Below, in pieces: positions 59,125 through 64,000 of a stretch of 64,000 bases of DNA (the stretch's first letter is position 1; each line of letters opens with the position of its first letter). The stretch is from the NCBI RefSeq assembly GCF_900324475.1, contig NZ_LT992502.1, positions 1,302,001 to 1,366,000 on the forward strand, written 5' to 3'. The DNA is from Enterobacter bugandensis. Lineage in GTDB: Bacteria; Pseudomonadota; Gammaproteobacteria; Enterobacterales; Enterobacteriaceae. The notes beneath the pieces were generated by a model. That model saw nothing but the letters and a program-made list of their open reading frames with translations. It ran no database searches and was not told where the DNA came from. The position numbers and the translations under genes were made by a program.

Positions 59125-59307
59125 GGCAAAGTTCTTTTTTTACGTATGTCAGGTTAGGGTATCATGTTGACCATTCTGCCGCCCGGCTGCAAGGTTCCAG
59201 TTTAATCTGACTTTTGCCGCCAACCTGGTTTGACGCTATCCGCTGTTGGGATTTGACCTTATAATCCCAATGACTTGTATTCAGATAAGATATCGCACTG
59301 GATTAAG

Positions 59308-59856
59308 ATGAAAACAATCGAAGTTGATGACGAACTCTATCAGTATATTGCCAGCCAGACGCGGCATATCGGGGAGAGCGCGTCCGACATTTTACGGCGC
59401 ATGCTTAAAATTTCCGCCGCTTCACAGCCTGCCACCCCAGTTACCAAAGATGTCGTGTCTCAGCCGAGCGTTGCTGCACAAGCAAAACCTGCCGTGACGC
59501 CGGTAAAAGATAAAGTGCGCGCGATGCGCGAACTGCTGCTCTCCGACGAATATGCGGAGCAGAAAAAGGCGGTTAACCGTTTTATGCTGGTGCTGTCTAC
59601 ACTTTACTCCCTGGATAACAAAGCGTTTGCTGAAGCGACCGAGTCGCTGCACGGCCGTACCCGCGTCTATTTCGCGGGCGACGAGCAGACGCTGCTGCAA
59701 AATGGCAATCAAACCAAACCTAAACATGTCCCTGGCACTCCGTACTGGGTGATCACCAATACCAATACGGGCCGCAAGTGCAGCATGATTGAACACATCA
59801 TGCAGTCCATGCAGTTCCCGGCGGAATTGATTGAAAAGGTTTGCGGTACAATTTAA
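59308..59856 (+). CDS. seqA: Replication initiation negative regulator SeqA
   Basis: A 182-aa protein that binds hemimethylated GATC sites and sequesters oriC after initiation. The N-terminal multimerisation helix begins MKTIEVDDELYQYIASQTRH. The flexible linker (about 35-70) is rich in Pro, Val and Thr. The C-terminal DNA-binding domain includes GRTRVYFAGDEQTLLQNGNQ, TKPKHVPGTPYWVITNTNTG. The ATG at 59308 is the E. coli start. Only 24 bp separate it from pgm. Confidence 0.97.
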   Translation: MKTIEVDDELYQYIASQTRHIGESASDILRRMLKISAASQPATPVTKDVVSQPSVAAQAKPAVTPVKDKVRAMRELLLSDEYAEQKKAVNRFMLVLSTLYSLDNKAFAEATESLHGRTRVYFAGDEQTLLQNGNQTKPKHVPGTPYWVITNTNTGRKCSMIEHIMQSMQFPAELIEKVCGTI

Positions 59857-59880
59857 CCCTTGCATCATAAGGACCCGGTA

Positions 59881-61521
59881 ATGGCAAATCACAGCCGTGC
59901 AGGCCAACCTGCACAACAAAGCGATTTGATTAACGTCGCTCAGCTGACCGCGCAGTATTACGTGCTGAAACCGGTCGTGGGCAACGCAGAACACTCAGTG
60001 AAGTTTGGTACATCTGGTCACCGCGGCAGCGCGGCGCGCCACAGCTTTAACGAACCGCACATTCTGGCCATTGCTCAGGCCATTGCGGAAGAGCGCGCTA
60101 AAAACGGCGTTACCGGTCCGTGCTACGTGGGCAAAGATACCCATGCGCTGTCTGAACCGGCGTTTATTTCCGTGCTGGAAGTGCTGGCGGCGAACGGTGT
60201 TGACGTGATTGTTCAGGAGAACAATGGGTTTACTCCAACACCGGCGGTATCAAACGCGATCCTTGTGCACAATAAAAAAGGTGGCGCGCAGGCTGACGGT
60301 ATCGTCATCACGCCATCCCACAACCCGCCGGAAGACGGTGGTATCAAATACAACCCGCCTAACGGCGGCCCGGCTGACACTAACGTCACCAAAGTGGTGG
60401 AAGATCGTGCAAACGCGCTGCTGGCCGACGGTCTGAAAGGCGTTAAACGTATTTCTCTTGATGAGGCGATGGCTTCCGGCCACGTGAAAGAGCAGGATCT
60501 GGTTCAGCCGTTTGTGGAAGGGCTGGCGGATATCGTCGATATGGCGGCGATTCAGAAAGCTGGCCTGAAGTTGGGCGTGGATCCGCTGGGCGGCTCCGGT
60601 ATTGAGTACTGGAAGCGCATCGCCGAGCACTACAAGCTGGATCTGATCATCGTGAACGATCACGTCGATCAGACCTTCCGCTTTATGCACCTGGACAAAG
60701 ACGGCGCGATCCGTATGGACTGCTCCTCCGAATGCGCGATGGCGGGCCTGCTGGCGCTGCGCGATAAATTCGACCTGGCGTTTGCTAACGACCCGGACTA
60801 TGACCGTCACGGCATCGTCACCCCTGCCGGGCTGATGAACCCGAACCACTATCTGGCTGTTGCGATCAACTACCTGTTCCAGCACCGTCCGCAGTGGGGC
60901 AAAGAGGTGGCTGTCGGTAAAACGCTCGTCTCTTCTGCGATGATCGACCGCGTGGTGGACGCGCTGGGCCGCAAGCTGGTGGAAGTGCCGGTAGGCTTCA
61001 AGTGGTTCGTTGACGGTCTGCACGACGGCAGCTTTGGCTTCGGCGGCGAAGAGAGCGCAGGCGCGTCCTTCCTGCGTTTCGACGGCACCCCGTGGTCAAC
61101 CGATAAAGACGGCATCATCATGTGCCTGCTGGCGGCGGAGATTACCGCGGTTACCGGTAAAAACCCGCAGGAACATTACAACGAGCTGGCTGCACGCTTT
61201 GGTGCACCAAGCTATAACCGTATTCAGGCTGGCGCGACCTCTGCGCAAAAAGCGGCTTTGTCCAAACTCTCTCCGGAGATGGTGAGCGCAAGCACTCTGG
61301 CAGGCGATCCGATCACCGCGCGTCTGACGGCGGCACCGGGTAACGGTGCGTCTATCGGCGGCCTGAAAGTGATGACCGAAAATGGCTGGTTCGCCGCGCG
61401 TCCGTCCGGTACGGAAGATGCGTACAAGATCTATTGCGAAAGCTTCCTCGGCGCTGAGCATCGCCAGCAGATTGAGAAAGAAGCGGTAGAGATTGTCAGC
61501 GAAGTGCTGAAAAACGCATAA
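59881..61521 (+). CDS. pgm: Phosphoglucomutase Pgm
   Basis: A 546-aa alpha-D-phosphohexomutase, the exact E. coli length, converting glucose-1-P and glucose-6-P. The phosphoserine loop is [13 protein letters not shown], the metal loop is [10 protein letters not shown], the sugar-binding loop is GGEESAG and the phosphate-binding loop is [12 protein letters not shown]. An agga site precedes the ATG at 59881. A TTG frame opening at 59860 is not needed. Confidence 0.98.
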   Translation: MANHSRAGQPAQQSDLINVAQLTAQYYVLKPVVGNAEHSVKFGTSGHRGSAARHSFNEPHILAIAQAIAEERAKNGVTGPCYVGKDTHALSEPAFISVLEVLAANGVDVIVQENNGFTPTPAVSNAILVHNKKGGAQADGIVITPSHNPPEDGGIKYNPPNGGPADTNVTKVVEDRANALLADGLKGVKRISLDEAMASGHVKEQDLVQPFVEGLADIVDMAAIQKAGLKLGVDPLGGSGIEYWKRIAEHYKLDLIIVNDHVDQTFRFMHLDKDGAIRMDCSSECAMAGLLALRDKFDLAFANDPDYDRHGIVTPAGLMNPNHYLAVAINYLFQHRPQWGKEVAVGKTLVSSAMIDRVVDALGRKLVEVPVGFKWFVDGLHDGSFGFGGEESAGASFLRFDGTPWSTDKDGIIMCLLAAEITAVTGKNPQEHYNELAARFGAPSYNRIQAGATSAQKAALSKLSPEMVSASTLAGDPITARLTAAPGNGASIGGLKVMTENGWFAARPSGTEDAYKIYCESFLGAEHRQQIEKEAVEIVSEVLKNA

Positions 61522-61532
61522 GTCGTGTTCTG

Positions 61533-61580
61533 GTGCGGGCTGATGCCCTCACCCCGGCCCTCTCCCACGGGGAGAGGGAG
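61533..61580 (-). repeat. 48-nt dispersed repeat, copy 3 (inverted)
   Basis: The reverse complement of the elements at 31556 and 43135, with about four differences over 48 nt from copy 1. The hairpin core is at 61558-61578. It begins 11 nt after the pgm stop and precedes the bidirectional terminator shared with potE. Confidence 0.85.
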
Positions 61581-61589
61581 AAAACACTA

Positions 61590-61622
61590 AAAACGGCAAC
61601 CTCAGGGTTGCCGTTTTGCTTT
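61590..61622. terminator. Bidirectional terminator between pgm and potE
   Basis: An aaaacggcaacc / ggttgccgtttt stem with a short loop, with A's to the left and a T-rich tail (gctttt) to the right, between convergent genes. Confidence 0.88.
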
Positions 61623-61625
61623 TAC

Positions 61626-62939
61626 CTAACTGTGTTTGTTCTTCAATTCAAATCTCGGCGACACCAGACCGTACAGCGTCCAGCCCATAAAGGTCACTAT
61701 CGCCCCGTACAGCATCGCCTCCTGGCCAGACGAGTAGAGTGCATAGAAGCTGTATATCGCCCCAACCAGCGCCACGATATTCGCTACTCGCGCTTTGTGC
61801 GGATCCACCTTCGCCACCTTCTGAATGATCGCCAGCGCCGCCATCGACAGAATATACGGGATGATGTTCGTCACCACCGCCAGGTTGACCAGCACGTTGA
61901 ACTGGCTGTTCAGCGACGGGCTGATGGTCATTAGCGATAATCCGCTCTGGAAGATGACAATTGCCAGCATACCCTGCACCGGCGCATCGGCTTTGGTCAC
62001 GCGGGAGAAGATTTTCGGGAAATAGCCTTCATCTGCCGAAGATTTAAAAACCTGTGCAATGGTGAACTGCCAGCCAAGCAGCGATCCGCAGCAGGACATC
62101 ACCATCAACCCCATGATCACTTTCCCGACTTCCGGGGTGAACATCTGCGCAAAGGCCAGTCCGAACGGTGCCGTGGAGTTAGCCAGATCCATGTTTGGCA
62201 CGATCCCCGCTATCACGTTGGTTGAAACGATATAGATCACCGCCGCGCCCAGCGTCCCGCCGAGAACCGCAATCGGCACGTTCTTCTCCGGGTTTTCCAC
62301 CACTTCCGCATTTGCGCAGGCGGATTCCAGGCCAAGGAAAGCCCAGAGCGTCATGGCGATAGACGAGCCCACGGCAGTGAAGAACGGCACATGGTGCGGG
62401 TTCCAGGAGTTGGCGTACAGCGTCGGGCTAAACCAGAACCAGCCGATGATGCACAGACCGACCACCGGGATGATCACGCCCCAGACGGTAATGCTGCTGA
62501 GCTGTCCGGTGATGCGCGCGCCGCCAAAGTTGGCGACGGTACAGATCCACAGCACGCCGATCGTCGCCAGCCCAATTTGCACCGGGCTGAGCGTCGCGCC
62601 AAACAGCTCCGTACCGTAGCCCACGGCGGAGATGGCAATCGCCACGTTGGCGATCAGCAGCGACACCCCATAGGTATAGTTCGCCATAAAGTTGCCGGAC
62701 TTGCCGAAGGCGTACTCGGCATATCCGCCCATGCCGCCTGACTTGCGGCTGAACATCCCGCACTTGGCAAACGCCCACGCCAGCGCCATCGATCCGACAG
62801 CCGTCACCAGCCAGGAGATGATAGAGATGGTCCCCACCTCGGCAAGCTTGGTGGGCAGCATGATAATCCCGGAGCCCATCATGTTAACCATGGTGAGGAT
62901 AGTCAGCTGCACCACGCCCATCTTATTCGACTTGCTCAT
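61626..62939 (-). CDS. potE: Putrescine-ornithine antiporter PotE
   Basis: A 437-aa APC-superfamily transporter with about twelve helices, close to the 439 aa of E. coli. It begins MSKSNKMGVVQLTILTMVNM and has the GSGIIMLP substrate-binding loop. It exports putrescine in exchange for ornithine, raising pH during acid growth. The ATG overlaps the speF stop by four bases, so transporter and decarboxylase are coupled. Confidence 0.97.
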   Translation of the reverse strand: MSKSNKMGVVQLTILTMVNMMGSGIIMLPTKLAEVGTISIISWLVTAVGSMALAWAFAKCGMFSRKSGGMGGYAEYAFGKSGNFMANYTYGVSLLIANVAIAISAVGYGTELFGATLSPVQIGLATIGVLWICTVANFGGARITGQLSSITVWGVIIPVVGLCIIGWFWFSPTLYANSWNPHHVPFFTAVGSSIAMTLWAFLGLESACANAEVVENPEKNVPIAVLGGTLGAAVIYIVSTNVIAGIVPNMDLANSTAPFGLAFAQMFTPEVGKVIMGLMVMSCCGSLLGWQFTIAQVFKSSADEGYFPKIFSRVTKADAPVQGMLAIVIFQSGLSLMTISPSLNSQFNVLVNLAVVTNIIPYILSMAALAIIQKVAKVDPHKARVANIVALVGAIYSFYALYSSGQEAMLYGAIVTFMGWTLYGLVSPRFELKNKHS

Positions 62940-64000
62940 AATTTTTCTCCTTTCAGCAGCGATGGCTGAGCAGCGGATTGTTTGATGACGTAGCAGCGAA
63001 CCTGTTTGCGACCGTCACACTCCTCGACGTACACGCCCTGCAGCTCCGGCGCGAAGCCCGGCAGCAGGTTGATGCCTTCTTCCAGCGCGGCAAAGTAGCG
63101 CAGCACGGAACCGCCCCAGACTTCCCCTGGAACCACGCACAGTACCCCCGGTGGGTAAGGGAGCGCACCTTCGGCGGCGATGCGGCCTTCCGCGTCGCGC
63201 AGGGAGACCAGCTCGACCTCACCGCGCAGGTAGGCGTAGTTCGCCTCTTGCGGGTTCATCATCACGCGCGGGAAGTGAGACTTGCGGAACATCTCTTTTT
63301 GCAGCTGCTTCACGTTATGGCGGGCGTACAGATCGTGCATTTCCTGGCAGATCTGGCGCAGGGTGTAACCCGCGTAACGTTCCGGATGCTGTTTGTAGAG
63401 GGAGGGCAGGACGTCTTTCAGCGGCACATCGCTCTCAAGCAGTTTTTCGAAGTGCACCAGTTGGGCGACCAGCTGCTGCAGCTTGCCCATGTCCTCCGCA
63501 GGGGTAAGCAGGAACAGGATCGAGTTGAGATCGCATTTTTCCGGCACGATGCCGTTTTCACGCAGGAAGTTGGCGAGAATGGTGGCGGGCACGCCGAAGT
63601 CGTCATACTCCCCGGTGCGGGCGTTAATGCCCGGCGTGGTCAGCAGCAGCTTGCACGGGTCGATAAAATACTGATGCTCAGCGTAGCCTTCAAAAGCGTG
63701 CCAGCGTTCACCCGGTACGAAATGGAAGAAGCGCAGATCGGTTGCAATCTCTGCCGTGTCCCAGCTTTCCCACGCGCGGCCATCCACCGTCGCGGGCACA
63801 AATGGACGAATAAATCGGCAGTTCTCCAGGATCAGCTTGCGCGCCTCAATGCCCGTCACCACGCAGTCCATCCACATGTTGCGGCCGCTTTGCCCCTCAT
63901 GCATGCGGGCGTTAATGTCCAGCGCGGCAAACAGCGGATAAAACGGGCTGGTGGAGGCGTGCATCATAAAGGCATTGTTGAGCCGCTTATGTGGGACATA
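62936..64000 (-). CDS. speF: Inducible ornithine decarboxylase SpeF (3' part, runs off window)
   Basis: The C-terminal 354 residues of a fold-type I PLP decarboxylase, open to the right edge with the frame beginning exactly at base 64000 (YVPHKRLNNAFMMHASTSPF). HASTSPFYPLFA is the segment just after the PLP-lysine region, which lies beyond the window. The C-terminal domain (GEVWGGSVLRYFAALEEGIN and following) matches SpeF. It makes putrescine from ornithine for export by PotE. The start, the speFL leader and the promoter are outside the window. Confidence 0.95.
   Translation of the reverse strand, partial: YVPHKRLNNAFMMHASTSPFYPLFAALDINARMHEGQSGRNMWMDCVVTGIEARKLILENCRFIRPFVPATVDGRAWESWDTAEIATDLRFFHFVPGERWHAFEGYAEHQYFIDPCKLLLTTPGINARTGEYDDFGVPATILANFLRENGIVPEKCDLNSILFLLTPAEDMGKLQQLVAQLVHFEKLLESDVPLKDVLPSLYKQHPERYAGYTLRQICQEMHDLYARHNVKQLQKEMFRKSHFPRVMMNPQEANYAYLRGEVELVSLRDAEGRIAAEGALPYPPGVLCVVPGEVWGGSVLRYFAALEEGINLLPGFAPELQGVYVEECDGRKQVRCYVIKQSAAQPSLLKGEKL

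Overview
The window is a stretch of core chromosome from an Enterobacteriaceae member. Every backbone gene matches, in identity, order and usually exact length, the Escherichia coli interval ahpC-ahpF-uspG-ybdR-rnk-rna-dcuC-pagP-cspE-crcB-ybeM-tatE-lipA through the dacA/mrd, leuS, glt, miaB, nag and fur blocks to pgm-potE-speF. Sequence divergence, the added genes and a non-E. coli dispersed repeat suggest Enterobacter or a close relative (Lelliottia, Leclercia). The genus is an inference from memory, not a database result.

Layout. 1-2.6 kb: peroxide defence (ahpCF). 2.75-6.95 kb: a four-gene operon for a Tat-exported molybdenum oxidoreductase of the DMSO-reductase superfamily (dedicated chaperone, catalytic, Fe-S and membrane subunits), set between ahpF and uspG. 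7-12.6 kb: uspG, ybdR, rnk, an FMN split-barrel protein, RNase I and the anaerobic C4-dicarboxylate carrier dcuC. 13-19.3 kb: pagP, a broken cspE, crcB, ybeM, tatE and the lipoate genes lipA/lipB with ybeF and ybeD. 19.4-31 kb: one long minus-strand block for cell shape and essential housekeeping (dacA, rlpA, mrdB, mrdA, rlmH, rsfS, nadD, holA, lptE, leuS). 31-36 kb: ybeL, rihA and the glutamate/aspartate transporter gltIJKL. 36.2-43.1 kb: lnt, ybeX, ybeY, ybeZ, miaB and ubiF. 43.2-43.9 kb: seven tRNA genes. 44-52.4 kb: asnB and the amino-sugar regulon (nagD, nagC, nagA, nagB and divergent nagE). 52.5-61.5 kb: glnS, chitoporin chiPQ, uof-fur, fldA, ybfE, ybfF, seqA, pgm. 61.6-64 kb: potE and the 3' part of speF, which runs off the right edge.

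Functional links. chiP imports chito-oligosaccharides across the outer membrane, nagE takes up GlcNAc, and nagBA degrade it. NagC-like and CRP-like operators lie between nagB and nagE, and a ChiX sRNA target covers the chiP ribosome-binding site. The glt operon carries an internal terminator and an SroC-like sRNA segment. uof overlaps fur for translational coupling.

Compared with E. coli K-12 (from memory), the cit/dpi cluster between rna and dcuC, the hscC/djl cluster between ybeL and rihA, and cobC between nadD and rsfS are missing, while ybeM is intact. The most notable observations are an 8-nt deletion that breaks cspE in its RNP2 motif, the molybdoenzyme operon with a cysteine at its probable Mo-ligand position, two unannotated small membrane-protein genes, a 48-nt dispersed repeat found three times and each time between convergent genes, and a divergent tRNA-Gln(CUG) copy with compensatory stem changes. 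No prophage, insertion sequence or CRISPR array was seen.
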